64,000 bases of DNA from Alistipes sp. (GCA_017624955.1 JAGAMA010000024.1:1-64000); one strand, 5' to 3'. Counted from the first letter of the stretch, positions 27,876-36,087 are shown. The notes: a model not told the origin generated them from the sequence alone. A program made the numbers and translations.

Positions 27876-28457
27876 ATGAAAATTATCTTTGCAACAAATA
27901 ACGCTCACAAGCTGAGCGAGGTACAGGCTGTCCTGGGGGATAGCTTCGAGTTGGTCACGCCGCGCATGTGTGGTGTGGAGGAGGATATTCCCGAGACGGC
28001 CGCTACGCTCGAGGGGAACGCCTCGCAGAAGTCGCACTACCTCTACGAGAAGACGGGGCTGGACTGCTTTGCCGACGATACGGGGCTCGAGGTGGAGGCG
28101 TTGGGGGGTGAGCCGGGGGTACACTCGGCACGCTACGCCACCGACGGCCACGACTTTGCGGCCAACAATCGCCTGCTGCTGAAGAACCTGGAGGGCAAGG
28201 AGAACCGCCGTGCCCGCTTCCGCACCGTCATTTCGCTCATCGAAGGGGGCGAGGAGCACCTCTTCGAAGGGATTGTCGAGGGGCGCATCATCGACCACGA
28301 AAGCGGCGAGGAGGGCTTCGGCTACGATCCGTTGTTTGTTCCCGATGGGTTTGACCGCACCTTTGCCGAGATGACCGCCGAGGAGAAAAATGCCGTCTCG
28401 CACCGCGGACGTGCCGTGAGAAAACTGGTTGCCTATTTGCACGCAAAGCAACAATAA
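27876..28457 (+). CDS. rdgB: Non-canonical purine NTP pyrophosphatase (RdgB/HAM1)
   Basis: A 193-residue house-cleaning enzyme hydrolysing dITP and XTP to monophosphates. Signature parts are the FATNNAHKLSEV N-terminus (substrate Lys), ETAATLEGNAS, the CFADDTGLEVEALGGEPGVHSARYA region in successive blocks (catalytic Asp pair), EGIVEGRI, and the C-terminal FGYDPLFVPDG plus SHRGRA. All are present. It is the middle gene of the HAD-rdgB-folE operon, with a 12-bp gap to folE. Confidence 0.96.
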   Translation: MKIIFATNNAHKLSEVQAVLGDSFELVTPRMCGVEEDIPETAATLEGNASQKSHYLYEKTGLDCFADDTGLEVEALGGEPGVHSARYATDGHDFAANNRLLLKNLEGKENRRARFRTVISLIEGGEEHLFEGIVEGRIIDHESGEEGFGYDPLFVPDGFDRTFAEMTAEEKNAVSHRGRAVRKLVAYLHAKQQ

Positions 28458-28469
28458 ACAACAATTGCT

Positions 28470-29078
28470 ATGGAGGAGAAGAACTATACGAAAAAGGAGC
28501 TATACGATCCCGAAACGATCGAGCAGTTGAAAGAGCATTATACGGCCGTCCTGCGCCTCTTGGGCGAGGATCCCGACCGTGAGGGGCTGGTTAAGACCCC
28601 CGAGCGCATGGCCAAGGCGATGTGCTTCCTGACGCAGGGTTATGACCAGGATCCGCTGGAGATTCTGCGCTCGGCGATGTTCAACGAGAAATATAAGCAG
28701 ATGGTCTTGGTCAAGGATATCGAGTTCTACTCGATGTGCGAGCACCATGTGCTGCCCTTCTACGGCAAGGCGCATGTGGCCTACATCCCGAATGGCCGCA
28801 TCACGGGTCTATCGAAGATTGCCCGCGTGGTGGAGTGCTTTGCCCGCCGCCTGCAGGTGCAGGAGCGCCTGACGGTGCAGATTCGTGACTGCATCCAGGA
28901 GGCACTCGATCCGCTGGGTGTGGCTGTGGTGATCGAGGCAAGCCATATGTGTATGCAGATGCGCGGCGTGGAGAGCCAGCAGTCGGCTACGACCACCTCG
29001 GCCTTCACGGGCATCTTCCTCAAGGATCACCGTACGCGCGAGGAGTTTATGAACCTTATTTCGCATAAGTATAGATAG
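28470..29078 (+). CDS. folE: GTP cyclohydrolase I (type IA)
   Basis: A 202-residue enzyme producing 7,8-dihydroneopterin triphosphate from GTP, feeding folate and, through QueD, queuosine. Zinc ligands are Cys90 and His93 in [15 protein letters not shown] and Cys161 in [23 protein letters not shown] and the C-terminal [10 protein letters not shown] blocks are as in the family. It is the last gene of the operon, with a compact terminator at 29120. Confidence 0.97.
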   Translation: MEEKNYTKKELYDPETIEQLKEHYTAVLRLLGEDPDREGLVKTPERMAKAMCFLTQGYDQDPLEILRSAMFNEKYKQMVLVKDIEFYSMCEHHVLPFYGKAHVAYIPNGRITGLSKIARVVECFARRLQVQERLTVQIRDCIQEALDPLGVAVVIEASHMCMQMRGVESQQSATTTSAFTGIFLKDHRTREEFMNLISHKYR

Positions 29079-29119
29079 TTGCAGGAGTGCCTCATTTATA
29101 GGTGTTCTGATACGAATAT

Positions 29120-29140
29120 GGGGGCTTCAGCCCCCTTTTT
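29120..29140 (+). terminator. Terminator after folE
   Basis: GGGGGC-TTCA-GCCCCC followed by TTTTT. It sits inside a possible upstream extension of the GNAT gene, supporting the downstream GNAT start. Confidence 0.85.
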
Positions 29141-29153
29141 AACCTTCGCACCC

Positions 29154-29651
29154 ATGATTTTTCGACAAGCAACACCACACGATCTGCCGACGATTTACGA
29201 AATCCTGGAAGGTGCTATCCACCGCCTGTGTGCGATGGGTGTGGACCAGTGGCAACACGGCTACCCGAACCGAGAGCGGATCGCGCAGGATGTGGCCGAG
29301 GGGATTGGCTATGTGATCGAGGAGGAGGATCGAGTGGTGGCCTACGGCGCGGTGATTTTCACGGGCGAGGAGGCCTACCGCGTGATCGAGGGACGGTGGC
29401 TTACCGTGGAGGAGAACTATGTGGTGGTGCACCGCATGTGCGTTGCCGAGGAGGTCGTGGGCCACAGCTTTGGCCGCCGCTTTATGGAGGCTGTGGAGCA
29501 GCTCTCCCGTGGTCGCGTGCAGAGCTTCCGCGTCGATACCCACGCCGATAACCGCGTGATGCAGTCGCTGCGTCCACGGCTCGGCTTCACACGCTGCGGC
29601 ACGATTCACATCGATAGGCGACCGTTCGATGCCTTTGAAAAGTTCCTTTGA
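29154..29651 (+). CDS. GNAT-family N-acetyltransferase
   Basis: A 165-residue acetyl-CoA-dependent acyltransferase. MIFRQATPHDLPTIYEIL is the typical GNAT N-terminus. VVHRMCVAEEVVGHSFGRRF is the acetyl-CoA-binding motif A region (though the usual GxG/A loop is altered), and VDTHADNRVMQSLRPRLGF is motif B. The start at 29154 was chosen because the alternative at 29079 would read through the folE terminator. The substrate is unknown. Confidence 0.85.
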   Translation: MIFRQATPHDLPTIYEILEGAIHRLCAMGVDQWQHGYPNRERIAQDVAEGIGYVIEEEDRVVAYGAVIFTGEEAYRVIEGRWLTVEENYVVVHRMCVAEEVVGHSFGRRFMEAVEQLSRGRVQSFRVDTHADNRVMQSLRPRLGFTRCGTIHIDRRPFDAFEKFL

Positions 29652-29735
29652 TTTTGGGTGCTTTTTTGCACCGTTTTTCCTGCATCAAACCCCATAAATC
29701 ACTAATAAACAACGCGCTACCTTTCCAAAATCCAT

Positions 29736-29768
29736 TATCAATCTATTATCGCCGATAATAGGTTGATA
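29736..29768. repeat. 33-bp palindrome, related to 33543-33581
   Basis: ATCAATCTATTATC and GATAATAGGTTGAT flank a GCC centre, with one mismatch. The same GATAATAGGTTGATA sequence occurs at 33564-33578. A TACCTTTC (29718-29725), one base from the TAnnTTTG promoter element, lies just before it, so this may be a decayed copy of the promoter/operator at 33535-33581. Confidence 0.7.
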
Positions 29769-29793
29769 TATCATTGATGATGGAGTACAGCAT

Positions 29794-29824
29794 AAAAAAA
29801 GAGGGGCATCCGTAGATGCCCCTC
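29794..29824 (-). terminator. Terminator of the peptide-BspA-29839 transcription unit
   Basis: On the minus strand GAGGGGCATC-TACG-GATGCCCCTC is followed by TTTTTTTATG, 15 bp past the stop of the 133-residue gene. Confidence 0.85.
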
Positions 29825-29838
29825 AACGCTACGAAGGA

Positions 29839-30240
29839 TTAATAACTGTACGAAGCAGGATATCTTACCGTCGCGAAATTCGGTAAGTGTAGACCAATGT
29901 ATTTATCTCTAATATGGAAGGGCGCGACTTTGCCCTCAAAGGTCAATCGTTTCGTATTAATCTCTTCAAACCATCGTTCTGGGATATAAACCTCCACAAC
30001 CTTACAATTGTAAATAGCAAAAACCAATTCGGCCTTAGCGGCTCGCGTAGGCTTAAGCTTCCAATCGTGTCGAGTCTTTTCGTACAAATCTTGTGCGGTC
30101 ATATTTCCATCTTTCAACGAGGTGTGTTTAATGAATATGACCTTCTCGGAAATTTGCACGGGGAGATTAGCCAACACAATGGTCTGCTTGGAGACTTTTT
30201 GTGTTTGCTCAATAGTGGTTTGTTCAATAATTACAGCCAT
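29839..30240 (-). CDS. Conserved-looking protein of unknown function (133 aa)
   Basis: Not confidently recognised. A cytoplasmic protein without a signal peptide or membrane segment. The N-terminal 55 residues are variable and Thr/Val-rich. The part after that (YEKTRHDWKLKPTRAAKAE, LVFAIYNCKVVEVYIPERWF, then FEGKVAPFHIRDKYIGLHLP) recalls a widespread uncharacterised domain with an AVYxGxVxEVYxxxxW and GKxAPxEIRxKYxG pattern, from memory. It lies 24 bp after the BspA lipoprotein gene and before a shared terminator, so it is probably the last gene of that cassette. Confidence 0.65.
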   Translation of the reverse strand: MAVIIEQTTIEQTQKVSKQTIVLANLPVQISEKVIFIKHTSLKDGNMTAQDLYEKTRHDWKLKPTRAAKAELVFAIYNCKVVEVYIPERWFEEINTKRLTFEGKVAPFHIRDKYIGLHLPNFATVRYPASYSY

Positions 30241-30264
30241 AGGTCACTATGTATTTAATCATCA

Positions 30265-32988
30265 CTACTCATCCAGGCCGGAAATGCTTGCAAAGCCTTC
30301 CCAACCGTCAGCTACTTTATAAGCGGCTACGCTTTCGGTAGGAACCTTAAGTACAGAATATGTGCCTATTACTCCGAAAGAGGAACTCGTTGCAACAGGG
30401 CACTGAATTGTCCCAAGCTTAAATAGGCGCATATCATTACAGCCGTTAAAGGCAAAAGATTCAATAGTTTTGAGATTTTTAATGTTTTGCCCATAGAAAT
30501 AATGAATAGCGGCACAATTTTGAAATGCGGACTGACCTATCAATTCAACTTTAGCATTCTCCGCAAAATTTATCACCTTAAGATTGCTATTGTTTTGAAA
30601 GGCTCCAGTACGAATCTCCACCGTTTCGCTTGGGAATGTAACAGACGATAAATCACAATTCACAAATGCGGATCGTCTAATTACTGCGAGCTGACTATTG
30701 GATTCAAACGAGACTTTGGTTAACAACGAACAATTTGCGAATGTACAGTCGCCAAGATCTTCTAAACTAGCAGGTAACGTGACAGATGAAATCATCGTAT
30801 TAGCAAATGCTCCTAATTCATATTCTGTTGTCGTGGAGTACCAATACCCTTCTATGGATTGCAAGTTAGAACCAGGTTCAAAATACACTGATGTTAGTCC
30901 TGTATTTCTAAAAGCGCCTACGCCAATAGTAGTTACCGATTTCGGTATTGTAACACTTGTTAACTTAGAGCAGCTTGAAAATGCGCCGTTGTCCGTTGTG
31001 CCATTACCATTGATAGCATAACCACCATCGATAATTTTCAGTTGACTATTCGCTTCAAATGCGACACTCTTTAACGAGCTACATTTGGCAAAGGCTCTTG
31101 CGTGAATAACATTTACAGAGGCAGGAATAATAATATCTGTTAAACTAGTACAATCTTCAAAAGCTCCCATGCTTTCGTCGTGATATTCGTTCTTACTAAT
31201 ACCTATACCAATATCTGTTAAACAAGAGTTTGTTTCAAATTGCAGCGTTTGAAGTTGTGTACAATAACGAAACGCTTGATAATAAATTTTTTGGACAGAG
31301 GCTGGTATGCATATTTCAGTCAACCCGCAAGATCTGAATGTATCTGGACCAATTGAGATCAACGAAGAATTTTGTTCAAAGTCTACTTGCTTAAGTGAGC
31401 GAGTTAATGCAAATGCGCCATCCGCAATAATTTCTACACTATTTGGAATCTCTATAGAAGTAAGAGCAGTCATTCCTGCATTATATCCAAAAGATGAGTG
31501 CTCAATCTGTTTTAATTTGGAATTCGATTCAAATGTAACGGTAGATAAATTAGTGCAAGAAGAAAACGGTGTCTCTATAGTTTCAACACATGCCGGGATG
31601 TTGATACTCTCAATAGCTGTCTGAGCAAAAACGGATGACTTCAAAGCATTCAGTTTACACCCCTTATCAAAAGTAACATTAGACAATATAGTACAATATT
31701 CGAATGCACTAGTGCCAATCGACTCTACACTTTGCGGAATATGAATAGCTGTAAGATTTTTGCACCTATCAAAGGCGTTATTACCGATAGTTTGCAATCC
31801 ATCGTTGAGATACACCTCTTTCACTACACTTTCATAGAACACCTCATCCGGTATTGTTTGCAGAGCAGCAGGCAAGATAATGGTTTCTACATTGGTTGAT
31901 TGGTAAAATGAGCGATTCGGAAGAGTTGTAATATTCAACTCCGAAATATCAAGATAGCGCAGCGCAGGCATTTCGTAATAAATCCACAAGAAATCCTCAT
32001 CATTCATCGTACCCGTCACCTTCATTGACTCGATGGAGGCATAGTCGTACTCCATCAATTCGACCAACAACATTCCTTTCTCCGCGTTGTGGATAGTTAC
32101 CATTCCATCCGGCGCAATCGGAGTAACCTCCTCTTTCTCAATGTTCAACTCACGCTTTAACGTATTGTAAACATTGCGTTTGAAGGTCTTTTCTTTGTTT
32201 ACAGTGAACTCTTGCGTGTCGCCATCGATATTCTCGACAACTACTTTGTAACCCTCTGCCAAAACAACGGGCGGCAAGACAATCCAAAAGGCTACGGGAG
32301 CTTCCTCGGTCGTGTTCACCTCGACTGTATCCGTACAATTCAACACAATCGAAGAGCTCGTCCCTACCATCGTACAGGTCGGAACATCGGTAAGTGTTGC
32401 AAAAATCTTTGCCTCGCCAGCCAATGCTTCTCCTGCAATGGAGCTAAGCGTAATCTTCTTTACCGTTTGATTTTCTCCCCAAAGCATTACACGCAGGTAG
32501 CTCCCCACATTCTTAAACACCATTTGGCCGCTTTCTGACACGGCCACCATCGTATTGGCACCCAGGCCAAACGAATTCTCGACATAGGTCTGTTCGGCAG
32601 GCATCGTTGTCGTGAAGAAACAATCCGTTTCATCAAATTCGTTGGTGGCTGAGTGGGGATAAATTGCATAGTTGTAATCGACATCGTAGCCAAACCAAAA
32701 ATCGTCATCGACCGAGACCTGCTTAAAGCCACCGGCATTAGCACCCGTCTTACCTGTAAAGGCGAACTCGCGGTTATAGGTCGTCTTCTTAAAAATCGTT
32801 AAACGGTCATCGGCCGTCCAACGCATACGGGCTTGGTCATCAAGGTAGGTACGCGTGTCGCTCTCGTCTGCTCCCTCAAGCGTAGCCCAAAACTCTTCAG
32901 GTTGATTGAGCATTGACTGCTCCTCAATGGGAGATTGTTCGCAGCTTGCCATCAGCAGAACTGCGAACATCAACAAAACACGTTTCAT
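30265..32988 (-). CDS. BspA-like leucine-rich repeat lipoprotein, full length
   Basis: A 907-residue surface lipoprotein (MKRVLLMFAVLLMASC, Cys16; start at 32988 chosen for this signal). Residues 25-330 match the N-terminal region of the BspA-like protein at 133-1992 (RTYLDDQARMRWTADDRLTIF, YNREFAFTG, FGLGANTMVAVSES, AFWIVLPPVV). About 15 or more LRR_5 repeats of 23 or more residues follow (LTSVTIPKSVTTIGVGAF type, interspersed with longer FEPGSNLQ/FESNSQL repeats). It ends with the closing motif KVPTESVAAYKVADGWEGF. The LRR part is more AT-rich than the N-terminal part and the genome core. Such proteins are often adhesins; the ligand here is unknown. Confidence 0.88.
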   Translation of the reverse strand: MKRVLLMFAVLLMASCEQSPIEEQSMLNQPEEFWATLEGADESDTRTYLDDQARMRWTADDRLTIFKKTTYNREFAFTGKTGANAGGFKQVSVDDDFWFGYDVDYNYAIYPHSATNEFDETDCFFTTTMPAEQTYVENSFGLGANTMVAVSESGQMVFKNVGSYLRVMLWGENQTVKKITLSSIAGEALAGEAKIFATLTDVPTCTMVGTSSSIVLNCTDTVEVNTTEEAPVAFWIVLPPVVLAEGYKVVVENIDGDTQEFTVNKEKTFKRNVYNTLKRELNIEKEEVTPIAPDGMVTIHNAEKGMLLVELMEYDYASIESMKVTGTMNDEDFLWIYYEMPALRYLDISELNITTLPNRSFYQSTNVETIILPAALQTIPDEVFYESVVKEVYLNDGLQTIGNNAFDRCKNLTAIHIPQSVESIGTSAFEYCTILSNVTFDKGCKLNALKSSVFAQTAIESINIPACVETIETPFSSCTNLSTVTFESNSKLKQIEHSSFGYNAGMTALTSIEIPNSVEIIADGAFALTRSLKQVDFEQNSSLISIGPDTFRSCGLTEICIPASVQKIYYQAFRYCTQLQTLQFETNSCLTDIGIGISKNEYHDESMGAFEDCTSLTDIIIPASVNVIHARAFAKCSSLKSVAFEANSQLKIIDGGYAINGNGTTDNGAFSSCSKLTSVTIPKSVTTIGVGAFRNTGLTSVYFEPGSNLQSIEGYWYSTTTEYELGAFANTMISSVTLPASLEDLGDCTFANCSLLTKVSFESNSQLAVIRRSAFVNCDLSSVTFPSETVEIRTGAFQNNSNLKVINFAENAKVELIGQSAFQNCAAIHYFYGQNIKNLKTIESFAFNGCNDMRLFKLGTIQCPVATSSSFGVIGTYSVLKVPTESVAAYKVADGWEGFASISGLDE

Positions 32989-33001
32989 GAGCAAACAGAT
33001 G

Positions 33002-33112
33002 TTAATCCTCCTCGCCCTCTTCGGGATTCTCCAACTGACTTTGGGCAAAACCCTGCTCAACGGCAATCTCCAGCACCTCGGCTTCGGGTGCAATGTACTT
33101 TTCGTTCTTCAT
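33002..33112 (-). CDS. Small peptide gene (36 aa) preceding BspA-like lipoprotein
   Basis: A 36-residue reading frame beginning MKNEKYIAPEAEVLEIAVE and ending PEEGEED. It is the counterpart of the 38-residue frame at 2006-2122. The first 22 residues match except at position 20, and the reading frame is kept despite third-base differences (ATC/ATT, GAA/GAG, GCT/GCC), which argues that it is translated. The acidic tail has diverged. It is 13 bp before the BspA start, the same spacing as in the other locus. Function is unknown; a leader peptide, secreted peptide precursor or chaperone-like partner are possibilities. Confidence 0.7.
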   Translation of the reverse strand: MKNEKYIAPEAEVLEIAVEQGFAQSQLENPEEGEED

Positions 33113-33395
33113 TGTTTGAAAATAAGTTTGTTTGCCGTAGCGACCCCGATGCGGCGGTTTGGGTAAAAAGAAAGTGTGGAGCCGAATCGTTTATCTGATC
33201 GGAGGTTCTGGAATACCTTGCAACAAATAAACAATACCCCACACTCGTATTGGAGCATGGGGCAAGAATGCCGCCATGGTCGATACCAATACAGAGTGAC
33301 GAGTGTGATTGCTCTCCTTGTTGCATTGAAAATTTTCCAGATTTCCGATCAAGGATAAAAGCGATTACACTTTCATCAACTAATATGTATGCCGA
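33031..33395 (-). repeat. Leader region homologous to 2041-2385
   Basis: The second copy of the conserved leader. It includes the block CGATGCGGCGGTTTGGG and a long inverted repeat with arms CACACTCG (33240-33247) and CGAGTGTG (33300-33307) plus TATTGG/CCAATA inside. The equivalent hairpin at 2266-2305 uses different arm sequences. Confidence 0.7.
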
Positions 33396-33534
33396 GCGGA
33401 CAAACCGCACGACACCACAAAGTTAGCAACTTTTTTCAAAACGACAACACACAAACTCGCCATCACCACGCACAAAACAGATATATTTCCTGAAATCTCC
33501 CCCTCATAGTCTTGCTTTTCTCCTCTCCGTGATA

Positions 33535-33542
33535 TATCTTTG
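33535..33542 (+). promoter_or_regulatory. -7 element (TATCTTTG) of the 74-residue gene
   Basis: TATCTTTG matches TAnnTTTG. The palindrome at 33543-33581 starts directly after it, over the expected transcription start, which is where a repressor operator would sit. Confidence 0.6.
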
Positions 33543-33581
33543 TATTATCAACCTATTATCGGCGATAATAGGTTGATAATA
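33543..33581. promoter_or_regulatory. 39-bp perfect palindrome, operator-like
   Basis: Arms of 18 bp (TATTATCAACCTATTATC and its complement) surround a GGC centre. The right arm continues into two further imperfect direct units of TxGATAATAGG spaced 11 bp (to about 33595). A related palindrome lies at 29736-29768, on the far side of the BspA cassette. It could be an operator, a recombination site or an RNA hairpin. Confidence 0.65.
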
Positions 33582-33647
33582 GGTCGATAGTGGATTGCCT
33601 AATAAATTTTGGCGAAATAAATTGTTGAATATCAAAATAAAAACGCT

Positions 33648-33872
33648 ATGGAGAAGCTCCGAATTTCGCGCATTTTAACCGTGAAGAGTTACACCGAAAC
33701 CTTGCGCAGTTTTAAGCGTGGCGAGACGCGCTATTTCGAGCTTGTGCACACCGACTACACCGGTTTTCACAATGCCCGCACGCGCCTCAAGGAGCAAAAG
33801 TGGGGTGCATTCGACTTTGAAAAATGTTATGACGACGAGCGCAAGCTCTTCAAGATTACGCGCACCGAGTAA
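33648..33872 (+). CDS. Small basic protein of unknown function (74 aa)
   Basis: A 74-residue cytoplasmic protein rich in Arg, Lys and Glu (MEKLRISRILTVKSYTETL, RTRLKEQKWGAFDFEK). It has no signal or membrane segment. The composition and the TVKSYTETLRSFKRGE stretch would suit a small DNA- or RNA-binding protein, but no family is recognised. It has a clear promoter, an operator-like palindrome and its own terminator, so it is likely a real single-gene unit. Confidence 0.65.
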   Translation: MEKLRISRILTVKSYTETLRSFKRGETRYFELVHTDYTGFHNARTRLKEQKWGAFDFEKCYDDERKLFKITRTE

Positions 33873-33892
33873 ACGCCACATCGTGTATTGAC

Positions 33893-33917
33893 AAGCGACC
33901 TGCGGGTCGCTTTTTTT
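33893..33917 (+). terminator. Terminator after the 74-residue gene
   Basis: AAGCGACC-TGC-GGGTCGCTT followed by TTTTTT. Confidence 0.85.
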
Positions 33918-33963
33918 ATGGCATTTTCTTTGCTGCGGGGAGGGTGTACAAATTCATACAGCT

Positions 33964-34638
33964 ATGAACACAAGACATCTTCTCTCGATTGCACTCCTTG
34001 GTGCCGTGATCGGCTTCGGGAGTTGCCAAAAGGAGCCGTCCACCTCCTCCCTCCGGGATGAGTATCTGGTCTATACGGCTTACGATCAGAAGGCCGACTT
34101 TCAGGCCATCTCGACCTATTACATCCCCGACAGCATTCTGCTCATCGGCCCCGGGGCGGTGGATGATGCCGGCAACAAGGTGGCCAAATATTGGAAGGAT
34201 CAAGATGCCCTGGCGCTGATCGGGGCGGTGGTTGCGGAGCTCGATGCGAGGGGCTACACGCGCATCGCCGACCCCGAGGAGCGGCAGACGGCCGATGTGG
34301 GTCTGCAGCTGAGCTATGTCGAGGAGACGACCTACTTTGTCGGCTACAACGACCCCTATTGGTGGGGCTATTACCCCTACTATTGGGACCCGGGCTATTG
34401 GGGCTCGTGGTGGGGCGGTTGGTACTACCCCTTCCGCACCTATTACGGCTACACGACCGGATCGCTCCTGCAGGAGATGGTCGATCTGACAGCCGAGGAG
34501 AGCTCGGATCGCAAGCTCCCCGTCATCTGGAACAGCTACATCAGCGGGTTGCTCCACGGCAACAACGCGATCAACATCGACGAGGCGGTGGAGGCCATCG
34601 ACCAGGCCTTCGAGCAGTCGCCCTATCTCAAGAAATAA
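33964..34638 (+). CDS. DUF4136-family lipoprotein
   Basis: A 224-residue lipoprotein (LGAVIGFGSC, Cys20). The mature domain fits DUF4136: a DYxxxADFxxxxTY-like start (YDQKADFQAISTYYIPD), an ELDARGYTRIADPEERQTADVGLQL core in successive blocks, a Trp/Tyr/Gly-rich insertion (about residues 128-165, PYWWGYYPYYWDPGYWG), and a C-terminal DAVEAIDQAF-like helix. The family is found in Gram-negative envelopes with unknown biochemical role. It is 18 bp upstream of a beta-barrel protein gene and likely co-transcribed. Confidence 0.85.
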   Translation: MNTRHLLSIALLGAVIGFGSCQKEPSTSSLRDEYLVYTAYDQKADFQAISTYYIPDSILLIGPGAVDDAGNKVAKYWKDQDALALIGAVVAELDARGYTRIADPEERQTADVGLQLSYVEETTYFVGYNDPYWWGYYPYYWDPGYWGSWWGGWYYPFRTYYGYTTGSLLQEMVDLTAEESSDRKLPVIWNSYISGLLHGNNAINIDEAVEAIDQAFEQSPYLKK

Positions 34639-34656
34639 CCTTCAAAACGACACATT

Positions 34657-35280
34657 ATGCGAAACAAATATCTACGCTCGGCGGCCCTGGCCCTGGTGGC
34701 TCTCTTTGGGCTTGGTACGGCTTCGGCACAGGTGTTGCCCAATGCCTACTTCAACATCGATTGGCAGCTCGGGATGCCCGCTTCGTCCGACTTTGCCGAC
34801 AAAACCTCGGGGTGGGGTATGAACTTCGAGGGTGGCTACTTCCTCACGGATGCAATCACCATCGGCGGCTTCCTGAGCTACCAGACCAACTTCAAGAAGT
34901 ATCCCCGCGAGACCCTGCAGCTCAGCGACGGCTCGGCCCTCACCACGAGCCAGAAACACGCCCTCTTCCACCTTCCGTTTGGTGTGGCGGGGCGCTACAA
35001 CTGGTTCAAGGATTCGATCTTTCAGCCCTATGCCGGGCTTAAGATCGGTGCCTCCTATGCCCAGATCAGCTCCTACTACTACATCTACAAGCAGTACAGC
35101 GACACCTGGGGTTTCCACCTCCAGCCCGAGGTGGGTGTCTCGATCTTTCCGCGCCCCGACATGCGCTTCGGTTTTCATGCCGCCCTCTACTACAGTTACT
35201 CGACCAACAAGGGCGACCTTTTGACCTACAGCCTCGACGGGATCAACACCTTCGGCTTCCGCCTCGGTATCTCGTTCTGA
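34657..35280 (+). CDS. Small outer-membrane beta-barrel protein
   Basis: A 207-residue exported protein with a signal peptide ending ASAQ (about residue 25). Alternating hydrophobic/polar strands (GWGMNFEGGYFLTDAITIGGFLSY, FGVAGRYNW, MRFGFHAALYYSYS in parts) and a C-terminal aromatic (FGFRLGISF) indicate an eight-strand OmpX/OmpW-sized barrel. The function is unknown. Pairing with the DUF4136 lipoprotein suggests an envelope-maintenance unit (inference). Confidence 0.8.
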   Translation: MRNKYLRSAALALVALFGLGTASAQVLPNAYFNIDWQLGMPASSDFADKTSGWGMNFEGGYFLTDAITIGGFLSYQTNFKKYPRETLQLSDGSALTTSQKHALFHLPFGVAGRYNWFKDSIFQPYAGLKIGASYAQISSYYYIYKQYSDTWGFHLQPEVGVSIFPRPDMRFGFHAALYYSYSTNKGDLLTYSLDGINTFGFRLGISF

Positions 35281-35357
35281 TCCGTGTGTGGCGAGCCGCG
35301 CAGGTTCTCTATATTGACGACGGAGGGTGCAGATTTTGCACTTTCCGTTTTTTGTCG

Positions 35358-35365
35358 TATATTTG
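35358..35365 (+). promoter_or_regulatory. -7 element (TATATTTG) with long leader
   Basis: TATATTTG matches TAnnTTTG, with a TTTTG at about -33 (35334-35338). The leader to the next start codon is about 160 nt and opens with a GCGAC/GTCGC hairpin and a T6 run (35375-35400), which looks like an early terminator or attenuator. Confidence 0.55.
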
Positions 35366-35530
35366 CACCGTCTTAAGCGACCCGCGTGTCGCATTTTTTC
35401 GAAAAACATTCGTAACACACCTCATTCCGGCAGGCTGTCGAAGGCCTTTCGGGGGATCGTATGCCCCTATCCGCTCTTTGACATCTTCGGCAGCTCCGGT
35501 CATTGTTTCACTTCTAAATTTTGGTGTGTT

Positions 35531-35920
35531 ATGAAAAACCAATTGAAGAATTACCGTTTGGTAGCCCGCATGAAGGGCAATGAGTTGATCCTGAGCAGCG
35601 AGGTGCGCGACCACCTGGCCCGTCTCTACGATCGTCGCGTGGAGCGCCTCAGCGTAGAGGAGCATCGCGCCGAGCGACGCGCCCACCTCTCGTCGCTCGA
35701 GCTGGAGCGCAAGGGGGATTTCCTCTGGGCTACGGGGGCGAAGCTCTCGGCCGTGAGGGCCTACCTCGCGGCGCTGAAGCTCGCCGAGGGGCTGCGCCTT
35801 GGCTCTGAGCAGGAGCGCCGTGGCCCTGCCATCGCCCTGCGCGAAAGGGCGCGCATGCTCGCCGCGAAGGTGGAGCGGTGCCTGGGGGAGGATGGGCGCC
35901 TGCGGGGGCTTGTCCGATAA
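35531..35920 (+). CDS. Small charged helical protein of unknown function (129 aa)
   Basis: Not recognised. A 129-residue, Arg/Glu/Leu-rich cytoplasmic protein predicted to be almost entirely helical (VRDHLARLYDRRVERLSVEE, then LERKGDFLWATGAKLSAVRA, YLAALKLAEGLRLGSEQERR). The GDFLWATGAKLSAVRAYLAAL stretch, read in parts, has the look of a TPR-like helix pair. The start at 35531 follows a typical A/T-rich stretch; a longer in-frame extension to 35327 would run through the promoter and has no protein-like composition. A terminator follows. Confidence 0.65.
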   Translation: MKNQLKNYRLVARMKGNELILSSEVRDHLARLYDRRVERLSVEEHRAERRAHLSSLELERKGDFLWATGAKLSAVRAYLAALKLAEGLRLGSEQERRGPAIALRERARMLAAKVERCLGEDGRLRGLVR

Positions 35921-35936
35921 CCCCTTTGCCACTTTT

Positions 35937-35970
35937 GGGTTGTCGCTTTTGCCGACAACCCAATTTTTTT
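35937..35970 (+). terminator. Terminator after the 129-residue gene
   Basis: GGGTTGTCG-CTTTTGC-CGACAACCC followed by AATTTTTTT. Confidence 0.88.
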
Positions 35971-36087
35971 CATTTTTCGATGCAGTATTTTGTACCCTCG
36001 CCCGTTTATAGAGAAAAGGCAACTGCTTAAAAAAGATTTTTTCAACTAAAAAATAATAAATCGTAACCAAGGTGTTGATATAATCAC

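Larger units (their letters stand above)
33396..33647. other. Intergenic region before the 74-residue gene
   Basis: AT-rich. It contains the divergent promoter at 33535 and the 39-bp palindrome at 33543-33581. No further gene was seen. Confidence 0.6.

Noticed and set aside
29079..29153. Upstream extension of the GNAT gene
   Set aside because: It would run through the folE terminator hairpin; MIFRQAT at 29154 is the normal GNAT start.
29736..29768. Palindrome as a chromosomal dif site for XerD
   Set aside because: dif sites have about 11-bp arms and a 6-bp spacer of known sequence. These palindromes have 14-18 bp arms, a 3-bp centre and two copies in the window.
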